Assembly: GCA_012656075.1 (NCBI GenBank)
Contig: JAAKBF010000221.1
Location: 868,001 to 932,000 of the forward strand
DNA from: Phytophthora hibernalis
Taxonomy: Eukaryota > Oomycota > Peronosporomycetes > Peronosporales > Peronosporaceae
DNA length: 64,000 bases
Direction: 5' to 3'
The position numbers and the translations under genes are program-made. Under the pieces are notes generated by a model, which worked only from the letters and a program-made list of their open reading frames with translations, was not told the DNA's origin and did no database searches. The stretch's first letter is position 1. Each line of letters starts with the position of its first letter. Below are positions 1 through 10,560 of this stretch, piece after piece.

Positions 1-1338
1 CTAGCGGGAACCCGTTTCTCCACGGACCATCCGCCTTCCAGCGTTTCCGTAGTCATGGTAATAACTGTCTCCGACACGCTGTCATCGTCAATGAAGGTGT
101 CCATTTCCGATGTTTCATCCTCGGAGAAGATGAGCTCGTGCTCCAACACGTAACCAAGCACCTGGTTCTTGACGGACCTAGACAGCAGAGAAGAGGATTA
201 GTCTACGACAGCTACAAGCTGCAGATTACAAGTAGAAGAAGTCCGTACGAGGGAAACCAAATGTTGACCGGGAGAAGCCAATGCAGCGAGAACTTGTAGT
301 CTGACCCTCCAAACACTTCTCGCAGTCCGAGGTTGTCTGTGGTTTCGCCCTTCAAGCGGTCGATTTGTGTGGTTCCTGTGGTGATGACGCTGTACTGGTC
401 GCACATCATGCACATGGTGAAGAGGCCGAAGAGTACGGCTTCCAGGATCAAGCAGACAACGCGAATAGCTCCGTAGGTTGGGCAACTGATGTCACAGCAG
501 CACAAAAACAGCAAGTTCAGTTGGGCACTGCTGCACCGAAAACACACTTTCGACACGTACGATTCGTTGATGCACTTGGCGTAGCGGAAGAATACGAGCG
601 TCAACGCATACGCCGACAGCACAAAAACGTAGAAGATAAAGAGCAGGAAGAACTTGTGGTTGCCCAGCCCCACGCAGTTATTCACCCAGGGACAGTGGTG
701 GTCCATCTTGATGACGCAGCGGTCGCAGATCGAGCAATGATGCGCTCTCCCCGGCTTAAACTGGCGGCATCGACGACAGGTGCGATATCTCTGCTCCTCC
801 AATCTACAGCACAGCAACCAGCAGCGTCAGCAACAGCAGCAGAAATCAGCACCAAATCTCCTCTCCGACGTCTCTCACCGTGAAATTTCATCCTTTGACG
901 CGTGAGCCAACGCCACTGGCAGTGCCGACTCCGGGACAGCTCCAGGGTCTGTCAGCATGGCTACCGACACAATCAATACACTATCAGCTTCAATAGATAC
1001 TCTTCGTCTCTGCAGTCTGGAAACACCTTTTCCGTGCGATACAAGGGCCAGGAAGCAGATCCCCGTGAAGATTGTAATATGCAGCAAACCCATAGGCGAC
1101 AGACCCATCCATGGGTACACCACCACACCCTGCAACAAGGACAACAGAAGCGTTAGACCATAACAAGACGGAGTAGGAGGAGATGGCGCCCTACCACGAC
1201 GGTGCACTCGGCATACAGCACCAGGAACCACGAGATGACGGCGCACACGATACCGCACGGGTCCGTGTTGCACCACAGACGCACGTTGAAGCCCGTGCCG
1301 CACGCCGCCGGCCGCTTGCGCTGCTCGAGAGACGGCAT
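1..1338 (-). CDS. DHHC-type protein S-palmitoyltransferase (3' end cut by window)
   Basis: Transfers palmitate from acyl-CoA to protein cysteines at internal membranes. Four exons on the minus strand fit GT-AG rules in frame: 1338-1195, 1129-879, 803-249 and 177 to beyond base 1; the introns are 65, 75 and 71 nt. The ATG at 1338 is chosen because the upstream GTG at 1344 is not a likely start. Visible features: an N-terminal hydrophobic pair of segments, the family DPG motif (LTDPGAVP) after the second, then the zinc-binding cysteine-rich domain RTCRRCRQFKPGRAHHC...DHHCPWVNNCVG with the catalytic DHHC cysteine, then two further membrane segments and a TTxE-like stretch (TTGTTQ). The tail in exon 4 is acidic and incomplete. 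The four-segment topology is normal for the family. The gene is divergent from the Vms1 homologue, with starts 234 bp apart. No frameshift was seen. The substrate cannot be inferred. Confidence 0.9.
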
Positions 1339-1542
1339 CTTCACTGCAGGTCGGAATGGCGTTCACTATGGGGAAGGGGATAACCGCTCTTGGTACATGG
1401 TACCACTGATAACCTCTCTTTCAGCATAGTCTATGCCCGTTTAGAAATATATGAGTGATGGTCTCACACAAACATCACTCACAAAACGCATATGAACGCA
1501 TATCCCATACCATAGTCCTTTAGCCAATTGAGTCATTTTGAC

Positions 1543-1558
1543 GCTCATTCCGACATCT
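1543..1558 (+). promoter_or_regulatory. Oomycete initiator-like element of the Vms1/ANKZF1 gene
   Basis: GCTCATTCCGACATCT closely resembles the oomycete Inr/FPR core promoter (GCTCATT followed by pyrimidines and a CA-T-rich block). It lies 15-30 bp before the ATG at 1573 and downstream of the in-frame ATG at 1528. If it marks the transcription start, 1573 is the true start codon. A related block, GCCATTCCGACC, sits on the minus strand at about 1352-1364, just before the palmitoyltransferase ATG. The match was made by eye. Confidence 0.5.
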
Positions 1559-1572
1559 TCCCCGCACTCGTC

Positions 1573-3409
1573 ATGACGTCCAAGAAGCTTGTGAAGACGT
1601 ACGGACGCATCGCCCTGAGCGACCTGACGCAGACACAGACCAGCCAGTGGACTGTACGTGCCGTGGCCGGCATTTCGCGCCAGTTTGAGCGTCCACAGCC
1701 GCAGAATGACGCGTCCACAGACTCCAGCACCGCATTGCGACTGCAGACGGCGGCGCTGGACGAGCGCATGAGTGTTGGTCTGCGCTGCGGGGCGTGCGAC
1801 GTGGTCGCCTTCGCGTCTCTGGACGAACAGTACACGCACTTCAAGTCAGCTGCTCACTGTGTCAACCTCAAGCGACGGGCGCGAGGACTGGCGAGTCTCT
1901 CGGAGGAGGACGCGCTGCAGTATCTGGAGACACACAGTCAGGAGAAGAAGAGCAGAGCGAACAAGGACGGAGGTTACAGCTCGTCGTCTTCGTCTTCAGA
2001 GGAGGAGGAGCAGGAGAAGCTACCAACCACGTCGGAGCCGGTGGTCGAGTTCTCGGACGGCCAGAGCGTGTTTAAGGTGTTCAAGAACATTCTGCCAGAG
2101 GCTGAAGAGGAAAGTTTCAATCCGTACACTTCGCTGGAGAAAATCTGCGCGTCCAAGTTCCGGTGGGCGGTGCTGCTGCTGCGTAGTGGACGGTTTGCTG
2201 GTGCGGTGTTCGAGAAGGACAAGGCGCTGTGTCATAAGACGTTCCAGCGCTACACGACGCGACGGAAACAGGGTGGAGCGCAATCGGCGAGTGATGCGAG
2301 TGGCAAGGCCAAGTCCGCGGGTGCTACACTGCGACGATACAATGAAGCAGCGTTGAAGCAGGATGTGGCAGCATTGCTTGTGGAATGGAAGGACGTGCTT
2401 AAAGACACGGAGCTGATCTTCATTTCTAGCGGGAAGACGGAGCGCGCTACTTTCTTCGCGGAGAAGAATGCTGTGCTGCAGTCAGGTACGTTGCTGCAAA
2501 ACGGCTCATACTGGCTAACATGATCTTGCTGACTTTTGTGATGATTGAATGAATGGTATAGGTGACAAGAGGCTCAAGCGAATTCCTTTGCTACGTTCCG
2601 CCCGACGTTTGAAGAAGTGTGTCGTGTGCGGTCAGACCTCAGCAGCGTTAGATTCTCACCCCTCGAAACTGAAGCATCGCCTCCAGTTGAAAACGCAAAG
2701 AAGGCAAAGAAGAAGCAGTCCAGTGAACCTGCACTTGGTTCCGAAGCAAAGGAGGATGCCCCCAAGGAGGACGAAGAAGTGGAGGAGGAAGAAGTGCCGC
2801 AGATTATCCAACTGGTGAATAGTGGTGATCTGAAAAGCGTCAAGGAATTTCTCTCCAATGCTGAAGAAAAGGCCGTTGTGGTGAACGAAGCGGATGCCAA
2901 ATTCATGACTGCGCTTCATCACGCGGCTGCTAAGAACGCAGTTTCTATTGTGGAGTATCTTCTGGAGCAAGGTGCCAACCCTGCTCTTCTTGATCTGCAC
3001 AACCGGCCGCCCTACTTCCTGAGTGACACGAAAGAGGCGCGAAATGCATTCGAAGGTACATGGCGGAACATCCGGGTGCGTGGGACTACGCCACAGCGCA
3101 GATTCCTGAGGGCCTCACAAGCGAAATGGAGCAGCGCAAAAAGAAAAGGAGGCTGAAAAACGAAGACGTGCTCGAGAGCGCAAGAAACAGCAGAAGAAGG
3201 AAGCAGCCGAGCAAAAACGTGAGGAAGAAGCCCGTCAGGAAGAGTTGGAGCGTAAAATCGCAGCAGGTCTTGCCTGCGACTTCTGTGGCAAATACGCAGG
3301 CAAGTCCCCGTTTACGCGCTTGGAGTTCAAGTACTGCTCGACGGACTGCGTCAATGGGCACAAGCGCAAACTGATGAGTGAAGCGGCCTTGCGTCGATTT
3401 GGTGGTTGA
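1573..3409 (+). CDS. Vms1/ANKZF1-type peptidyl-tRNA release factor of ribosome quality control
   Basis: The family releases nascent chains from stalled 60S subunits and binds Cdc48/p97. Order of parts: C2H2-like finger (CGAC...HFKSAAH) near 1785-1860, an acidic serine-rich linker, the VLRF1 release domain from about 2150, ankyrin repeats at about 2800-3020, a lysine/glutamate-rich coiled region with a VIM-like KEAAEQKREEEAR, and a C-terminal C-x2-C...C-x3-C zinc motif ending in LRRFGG. The catalytic glutamine is present in KQGGAQSASD (codon 2281-2283). The intron starts at 2486 (GTACG). The acceptor at 2569 keeps the conserved FATFRPTFEEV block in frame, whereas the stronger-looking TATAG at 2561 does not. 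Around 3050-3140 the conserved block runs through two one-base frame changes; see findings. Start 1573 is preferred over 1528 because of the initiator. Confidence 0.85.
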
Positions 3410-3541
3410 CTGGAGAGGTTTTCAAAATGAAATGGAGGTTGTTGAGGTAACGGTTGGCGTCTTTTCGTATAGGAACTTGAGTGTGCCCTCATCTGTTGTG
3501 TTGCACAGTGCTGTGGGGATTGAGGTAAAGCAGGAAACACG

Positions 3542-4521
3542 ATGATGGATCTGCCGCTGGATGACGAGACACTGCAGCGGGTGTATGCCTGGATTGACGA
3601 GATCCCGCTGTCTCGGCCCAAGAAGAGCATCGCCCGCGATTTCAGTGACGGCATTTTGACTGCTGAGGTGGTCGCGTTCTACTTCCCCAAGCTCGTCCAA
3701 ATGCACAACTATAGCGCTGCGAACTCAATCAAGCAGAAGCAGTACAACTGGAACACACTCAATCGTAAGGAATGACGCACACTACTTGGCCGGATTGTGG
3801 ATCTAATACCATGCTTTATGGATGCTCACTCTTCAGGGAAAGTGTTCAAGAAGCTTCACATTTCGCTGTCGAAGGAGGACGTCGACGACCTTGTGCAGTG
3901 TCAAACCGGCGCCATCGAGCACTTGCTAGTGAAGCTTCAGCTCAAAGTATGCGTTCATACATTTTACACAGGATCTATTCGTACGTAGTAAGACTCACCT
4001 GCATTGCTCCTGTTGATCAGATTGCGAACTATCGAGAGAAGCGGCCATCTTCCACGTCGCTGACTCAGACACCAAGACAAACCGTCGATGATGCTGACGA
4101 CACGAGTAGTGTTATCTCAGCAAACACTGCCGTAGCTGGCACTCTAGGCAAAGGGAGCCCCGTAGGTGGAAGCAGCCGATCTGTGGATAAGTTAGGCGAT
4201 TCATGCGGTGACCTGTTAGCGCCAATGCGAGACATGTCGATGCAGGACCCGACCGATGCCGGTGGGTTCATCGAGCAGCCAGCAGCAGTGCACCCAATGG
4301 ATTCAATCGGGAAATCGTACGCACCTGGCAGCGAAGCTTCAGCAAAGAGCGAGCACGTGCGTCAAGAGCTAGCTGAAAAGGACAGCGTGATTGCGGAACT
4401 TCGCGAGACTGCCCAAATTCTGGAGATGAAAGTGCAGAAGCTGGAGCAGCTCGTTCGGCTCAAGGACGGCAAGATACAGACACTTGTTGCAAAGCTGCGC
4501 TCTCAGAAGCCACAGGCATGA
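3542..4521 (+). CDS. SPEF1/CLAMP-family calponin-homology flagellar protein
   Basis: Three exons, 3542-3764, 3837-3946 and 4021-4521, join in frame through GT-AG introns of 72 and 74 nt, giving about 277 residues. The first about 105 residues form the CH_2/SPEF1 domain. Recognisable family patches are LPLDDETLQRVYAWIDEIPL, DFSDGILTAEVVAFYFPKLV and the junction NTLNRKVFKKL. A low-complexity linker follows. The C-terminal 60 residues are a heptad-rich coiled coil (AELRETAQILEMKVQKLEQL). SPEF1/CLAMP proteins bind and bundle microtubules, notably the central pair of motile cilia. In an oomycete this implies a role in zoospore flagella, which is inference from the family. Its stop lies 162 bp from the convergent end of the decarboxylase fusion gene. 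No frame break was seen. Confidence 0.88.
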
Positions 4522-4683
4522 TATTGTCGAGATTGTGGCAAAGGTGGCTTCAGTAGCGATGATAATAAAGAACAAGCTGTGAGCAGTCCTACCTACCCTA
4601 GTGAAAAATGGTCTTCCCGTCAATTTGTACATTTCTAGAGAGCTGTAGCATGACAACTTGCATGAACTCGCACTCTCGTTAGC

Positions 4684-7600
4684 TTAGCCCCAGAAACTCA
4701 TGACTTCTTCAGGGGTTTCTGCAGGCTTCAGCAACTCGAGCGAGATTTCGTCTTCACTCGCGTGATAGCCGTAGATGGCAGGTGCAGGGCGACTGCAGTG
4801 ACGGCTGAACATTGACATCGTGTTCGCTCCGGTGTCGTGCACCACGACAAAGTCCCCACGCGAAATCGTTGGCAATTCGACGCGGCGACCAACCAAGTCG
4901 CCACCAAAGCACAATGGCCCCGCCACGTTCTGTAACGACAACGGAGCCGAAGAAACCATACCAGCAGAGCTACCACATAGAAGCCAGAAACACAACGTCA
5001 GAACATTACCCGTGCCACAGCGACCCAATAACAAAGGGTACTTACTCGTAAACAGACAACCGGCGTTCAAAGAGGTCAGGTCGGTAACACGCGCGTAGGA
5101 AGAGATCCGATCCAGCATGAATAATGGCGGTCTGTGAAAGGTTGTCGCCGTCCACTTGCGGGTGAGTCTTCACGTATTCAACTTCGCTGACTACCCAACC
5201 AGTCTTGGAGCTCACACTGCTGCCGAACTCGGTCAAAATGGTGCGACCACGCTCGAATATATGTGGAGCCTCACGGCGAAGAGCCTCGACATACTCTGCA
5301 AAAGTCGGAGACACATCTTCACTATCAAAATTGGTCGATAGTCCGCCACCGATGTTCAGCACCTTGATGCGGTTTGTGCCCGCCGCTGCATCGATTTCAT
5401 TAGCCAGCGCACTTAGCATAACGGCACCTTGTGACAGCATTTCCAGCGAACATCCTTGAGATCCGACGTGTGCGTGCAGTCCTGTCATCCACGGGTTCGC
5501 ACAGAAGAAAGCGATGATCCTGGCTCGGTTCTCAGGAGTCAGTGGCACGCCAAACTTTGACTGCACCGTCGAGACACTGAGACAGGCATTGGTACCAGCA
5601 CCAAGTAGCGGATTGATACGCAAGCCGATGCGCGGCAAATTGCCAGCGTAGCGTGGAGTGCACTCCGGGAAATTAGACTGGAAGATCGCCTCGGCATGTT
5701 CGCGGATGATGTTGAGCTCATCAAAGTTGTCCGCGTTGACTTCTACACCGGCGTTGATAGCAAACTGTAAATCACGTCGCGTCTTGCACGGACTGTCGAA
5801 CACGATGCGATGAGGTGGGCATCCTAATCTCAATGCGTGCTTCACTTCCACGATTGACGCGCACTCGAGCCCAACGTCGTTCTCGATCGCACGCTTCACA
5901 AAGAATGCCAACGGACATGACTTCATGGCGAAGCGGTGCTCAAAATGAGCTGGGAAGGATGTCAGCAGCGCCTGAAATGCCATGTCAATGGCGTCTAGAT
6001 CGTAAACGACTGCCAGCTTAGTCTCGTCTTCGGGCTGGTCTTCCCTTGCTAGGACACGATCCTCGATCATGTGCTGTACCACACGCGCAACCTGTCCGTC
6101 TTTGACGCTGAAGTTCCAGTCACTAAGCGGTTTGAGTGGCTCCAGCGGAGTTGGCTCAATGCTCTCCTCGATGTAGTTATGATGCAGTTTGTCCCAGTGA
6201 CGCAAAATCAACGCGATCTTACTCAGGATGGCATCATCGTCTTGCGAGAGCGGTTCTATAGCTGCCGCAAAGTCACTTTCGCCCTTACCGCGAATGTACA
6301 CTTCGTTCACCATATCTGCTCCCACAGCAATACGCAAAACACCTCCGCTTTTACCAAGTGACACGGGTTGGCCCAGCAAACAGCGCTTCTTGGCCAACGC
6401 ATCATCCGGTAGCACACCCGAAACATCCTTGGAAAGTAGCGTGTGCAGAGCCTTCAGAGCGGCCATATCAAGGAACGTGCCATTCTCGTCGCGCACCTTG
6501 AATGACACGATAGTATCCATAGGAGTCACCGTGCTGCTACCGTCGTCATCAGTGGGCTCTGGAGGCGACAGCAGCTCCACCGTGTTCCCCCACGCGGATT
6601 GCATCTTAGTCCTGCAAGTGTTCATGTATATCTTGCAGATCATCGCAATATCGCGAGGTGGGATCCGATAGAACGGCTCCATGTTAACCAGTGCAGTTTC
6701 CCAGCGAAGCAACAGTCCAACATTCATGTTCGGGCTCAATCGCTCACGAATATGACGCATTCCCTCAGGCATGTCATACTTGGAGAAGTAATCTGCTAGA
6801 CCGAGCGGCACAGCCACCTCTGAGTGACGCTCAACTGCTGCAGCTTCCATCTCGAATACACAGCGCATCGGCATGAGCACAGCACCGCAGAATGGAGATC
6901 CTCCGAAGAACTTAGACCCCGTAGTGAGCACCACATAGCCCTTGGTTACCCATTCACGGTACAATGACCTGTCGACCCGCATCTGGCAAGCGTCCACAAC
7001 AACCATCAAGCGGTTCGGGTACTGCGCAGCTAAAGCGTCTACCATTGGCATCGAAGGGCAGGCGTAACCTGTCTTGGCTCCAACAACCACGTGTAGCATG
7101 ACAACGCCTCCACCTCGATCCAGGCGTTCATGCACCAGATACTTCACGTCACCGTCAATGCGGTTGATCTTTCCCTCGTCATTTCGCGCTGGCATTGTTA
7201 CAACATCCACCAGATCCACCGGAAACTTTCGGAGCGGGTCTCCAGCCGCACCAGCCTCTCCACTTGGAGTCAAATTGCTGAAATGCTTGCCACCAGAAGC
7301 GCTGTTCGATCCACGGCCAATTTCACCACAAGCTGTGATGATGCTGGTCACCTTGCACTGCTCCGGTCCGACACCACCAGGTAGATTCTCCTCCTCGTCC
7401 AGTCCTGAGTACAATCTGGCAAGCCCAGCAACTGTAGCTAGCAGCTCGGCATCCGTTCCCGACGGAGAAAGCAGAACTCTCACTTGATCAGTCCGAACCA
7501 AGTCGGAAACGCTAAGACACGCCGCTACGCGGGTGCACACGGCCCGCATCTTGGTATCGAACAGCGCACTGGAGCTCTGGGCATTGGGGTTAATAGACAG

Positions 7601-8422
7601 CGAATTCAGTAGTAGCTCCTGCCTCAGTCTCTCGCATCGCTCAAAAGCGTCGGGCGTGATGCTGGAGCACGTGCAGCTACCTCGCGCCACGTCCGTGGCG
7701 AACGGGATCGTGGACGCGTTATAATTGTTGGTCTTGGTCAGTGGAGACAGCGCGGATCGGTCGTCCGACCCACGCACCAGCAGCGACTCGGTCTGCTCTG
7801 CAAAGGGCAGCGCGTTGGCTGCAAACTTGGTAATCTCGTTCCACGCGTCTCCGTGACAGGGAATGTGCAGCAGCGTGGCCAGTCTTGAGAACAGCTCGGT
7901 CGTGTTAGCCAGCGTGGCTAATTGGCGCACGACTCGCACCTCTTCCTGTCGACTCCGGACGAGCGACACTGAACTGGCCGCGGCATTGGCGTAGTCGGCC
8001 AGTTCCGCCTGCGAGAACGTCTCGAGATACTTGAGTTTGGTGTACAGCAACACGAGACCTCGTGCGCTATAACATGGCGAGCTTCGGTTGATCTCCGGCA
8101 GACACAGCAGTCGGTCCTGCAGCAATGCACTGAGTGCTACAGCGTTCGAGGGCTTGTGCAGCTCCCAGAGACGTGTGGGGTGCGGGAGCGAGCCCAAAAG
8201 AGGCAGCAGCTCGGGCCGTGTCGTCTCCACCTGGTCCCGCAGCTCTACGGAGCGCCGTTCGAGCTCCTCGGGGCTCAAAACGCGCCTGGACTTGGCATCT
8301 GTAGACGAAAAGTCGAGCGGTTTCTTGATGTCGGCGGCCGGCGGCGACGCGACGCGCGGAGAGCTGCTCTTGGTGCTGGAGACGTTGTCCGCGACGGTCG
8401 AGAGTTTCTTCTGTCGGAGCAT
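4684..8422 (-). CDS. Fused PLP enzyme: fold-type-I decarboxylase-like domain plus Orn/DAP/Arg decarboxylase-2 domain
   Basis: One uninterrupted frame from ATG 8422 to 5042 (1,126 codons), then a last exon from about 4932 to 4684. Residues about 90-750 resemble fold-type-I PLP enzymes: SPSGTDAE (about 319-326) fits a phosphate-binding turn, VVVDACQ supplies the pyridine-binding Asp (about 478), and TTGSKFFGG carries the likely Schiff-base Lys504. Residues about 800-1126 plus the last exon form an alanine-racemase-fold decarboxylase: FAMKSCP (Lys834), HVGSQG (985), GGGLS (1025), TEFG (Glu1065) and, in the last exon, GPLCFGGD. So two complete PLP sites are predicted. The intron donor reads GAGTAAGT; frame is kept only if one G of a GGTAAGT is missing from the sequence. 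The substrate is unknown: the second domain could use ornithine, arginine, lysine or diaminopimelate. The CH-domain gene is convergent. Confidence 0.82.
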
Positions 8423-9194
8423 TGCAATGCGTTAATGGATGAATGGGACCACAAACGTGAGCTCTGGACGGGAAAAGCGCAAATGGAGACCTGACAGAAG
8501 ATCGCGTCGCTTCGGTTTTATGTGATCCGGGCGTTGCGTGCTTGTAAACAGGCGCTTCGTACATGGCGACGGCCTCGTAGCGACCCGTAACTTGTAGCGA
8601 GGACAGCAGCTCTAGACATGACAGAGGACAGATCGGTGGAGGCCAGTGAAGGTGATGGCAAAGGCGGCAAGGCCAACAAGAGGAACCGTTCGGCTACATG
8701 TTTCGATACCGCCGTTGCACCAAGTTCCGGTGATGGAAGGCTGCAAAGACGGGCGCCGAGCTAAAACATCTGAAGACCGCGCGACTTGTGCGATAGCAAT
8801 GCTGCCATTATTATAAGGCCTACATGTATAAAGTGTACATGTAGACAGACACCTTGATTGCAGTGCTGTTCTCGTCGAGAACTTATCGTAAGCTTATGTG
8901 TGTTTGAACGCTTACAAAGCTGTCGAGGGAGGGTTTTCGTGTTTTCGAGGGAGGCAGCGACTCGCAATAGGTAAGGCAACTTACCTATTTGCACCCTGAG
9001 GTGGCGGTCGCAGCTGGATTATACTACGAGGTGCACCACTGTACGTCGTACAGTACGATGCCTTAGATTTGCATTTCACGTGCTCGCCCTGCCATCTTCA
9101 ACGCGCGTGTCAATTTGCTTTACAGTACAGGCAGCGAATGGTGAAGTCGATTGAGCCACCTACTCCAAGTTTCAAGTGCTCCTACATCGACGTC
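8423..9194. other. Intergenic region upstream of the PLP fusion gene
   Basis: No supported gene. The first bases probably hold the minus-strand promoter: CCCATTCATCCATTAA on the minus strand, near 8427-8442, resembles the oomycete initiator. A 48-codon ORF at 8618-8764 (+) has no recognisable similarity. A perfect inverted repeat, CTACATGTA ... TACATGTAG, lies at 8821-8846. Confidence 0.5.
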
Positions 9195-9202
9195 AGGGTT
9201 CG

Positions 9203-9354
9203 GTAGTAGTGAACTCATTAGTAGTGTTAGTAGTGCTAAATACACTACTACTACTAATGATAATGATAACGAAGTCAAGTGGAGCCGTTAGTACAGCTAA
9301 TCAAATTAGTAGTCGAAAAAGAGCGTTAGTAGTGCTATTAGTACTACTATCCTG
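9203..9354. repeat. Left subterminal TTAGTAGT-type repeat array of the hAT element
   Basis: Many irregularly spaced copies of GTTAGTAGT/CATTAGTAGT in both orientations (for example 9219-9260 and 9301-9354), separated by short unique DNA. hAT transposases bind short subterminal repeats, which is the likely role here. Confidence 0.7.
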
Positions 9355-9745
9355 ATACCCATTGAAGGATCTTCAAAGGCAGCGCATGGTGGGTGGTTTG
9401 ATGCGTTCTCGCTTTCATTTCTCTTATCCCTCGCTATCCTTCGTACGCGAATCAATCCATGAGCGTTACCAAGAGTGCTTGTTCCTGGGAGGCCGTGCAT
9501 CTCCATGCAGCGTTTACAAGAGTCCTGTGCACCACTTATGCAGTAACGAGCTGTGCACCTGAACGGACGTGGATCCCTCTGAAAGGTAAAATTGTACATG
9601 TAGTGTTTTTCTGCTGTACCCCCTTCACGTTAAAATTAAGGCGACAAACGCGCAGGTTCTATAGCCGCAAATGCGTCCACAGGTACTTCTGTAAAGACAG
9701 TGATCTGGAGGAGTTACTGTGTAGTACCCTGACAAAGGGCGTCGT

Positions 9746-10063
9746 TTGAAAAAGGCATACCCAAGTTCAGCATGCAAAAAGAAACAGGGAAACATTCATT
9801 TCTGGAAAGTGGAGCAGGTTTGTCAGCAAATCGACGTGTACATCTGGTTTGCCGAATTTAGACAAGATAAATGTCCTTCGGTTGGAAAACTTGCTCACAC
9901 TTGGTTAGGACGGGTCTGTTCAACGGATTTTCAAGAACGCGTCTTTTCGGTAGGATCATTCGCTACGAGCTCGTTGTGGTGAAGGACCGACAATGAGTGA
10001 GCTCAACGCCAACTGATACTGCGCCAAAATTGTCTTGAGCTCTGGGGAATGGAAGAAAGCAAG
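9746..10063 (+). pseudogene. Remnant of hAT transposase C-terminal dimerisation region
   Basis: The frame starting at 9746 encodes KCPSVGKLAHTWLGRVCSTD and QERVFSVGSFA, which resembles the conserved C-terminal block of hAT transposases (aliphatic-rich LA..WL followed by a SERVFS-like motif). After a stop at about 9980, a neighbouring frame (AQRQLILRQNCLELWG, about 10000-10050) looks like the usual end of such proteins, so there is one frame change plus the loss of everything upstream. There is no BED finger and no catalytic core. The element could not mobilise itself. Confidence 0.55.
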
Positions 10064-10084
10064 CATCGTATCAGGAATGCAGCG

Positions 10085-10240
10085 CGTTAGTAGCGTTAGT
10101 AGAGCATTAGTAGTACTATTAGTAGTGCTAATACTAACGCTCTAGCCTAACTACTAATGCTAATGCTAAGGTCCGTTTCCAGATCTCGTTAGTATTAGCA
10201 TTAGCACTACTAATCCAAAATTGCCACTACTACCGAACCC
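10085..10240. repeat. Right subterminal TTAGTAGT-type repeat array of the hAT element
   Basis: Mirror counterpart of the left array: GTTAGTAG, ATTAGTAGT and their complements (CTACTAATG, CTAATGCTAA) recur through about 155 bp up to the right terminal inverted repeat. Confidence 0.7.
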
Positions 10241-10242
10241 TG

Positions 10243-10560
10243 CTTGACGTGACTTGCAAACCGCAAGGTTTTCGCGCTGAAAATCGTGGAGGAATGCTCC
10301 GTTGGACGTCTTTATCAAGAGAAGAAGGCCTTGATGAAAGCCCAGCCCACAGGATTGACGATTACTCCTGTGCGAGATGTCATCGAAAGCACTGATGGTA
10401 GCGCGGCCTTATTGCTGTCTGCCTCAAGTCGATTCCGCACAATGGCTACACTCCTATCTGACGTGGTCCACACCATCTCCACAATCGCACTTATCCTCCT
10501 CTCCACGGTGGCCTCCATTCCCCGCCAATCAAGTCAAACGTACGTCACACACAATAATCC
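10243..10560. other. Upstream region of RCL1
   Basis: 318 bp between the hAT element and the RCL1 ATG. Overlapping ORFs on both strands (10286-10657 +, 10315-10518 -) show no family signal. CTCCATTCCCCGCC at about 10511-10524 could be an initiator. Nothing else is supported. Confidence 0.4.

Larger units (their letters stand above)
9195..10242. mobile_element. Degenerate hAT-superfamily transposon, about 1.05 kb
   Basis: Both ends carry the same 18-bp sequence in inverted orientation, CAGGGTTCGGTAGTAGTG at 9195-9212 and its reverse complement at 10225-10242, with no mismatch. It starts with CAGGG, as hAT ends do (CANNG type). The 8 bp outside each end are atcgacgt and cttgacgt, identical at 6 of 8 positions, as expected for an old 8-bp hAT target duplication. 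Inside each end is a long array of TTAGTAGT-like triplets. A coding remnant at 9746-9982 resembles the hAT dimerisation region. At about 1 kb it cannot encode a full transposase, so it is an internally deleted derivative. Confidence 0.75.

Noticed and set aside
1528..1572. Vms1 start at ATG 1528
   Set aside because: An initiator-like element lies downstream of it at 1543-1558, and the added residues show no conservation signal.
9203..10240. CRISPR-like or microsatellite array of TTAGTA triplets
   Set aside because: Spacing is irregular, orientation is mixed, and the arrays sit symmetrically inside terminal inverted repeats, so they are subterminal transposon repeats.
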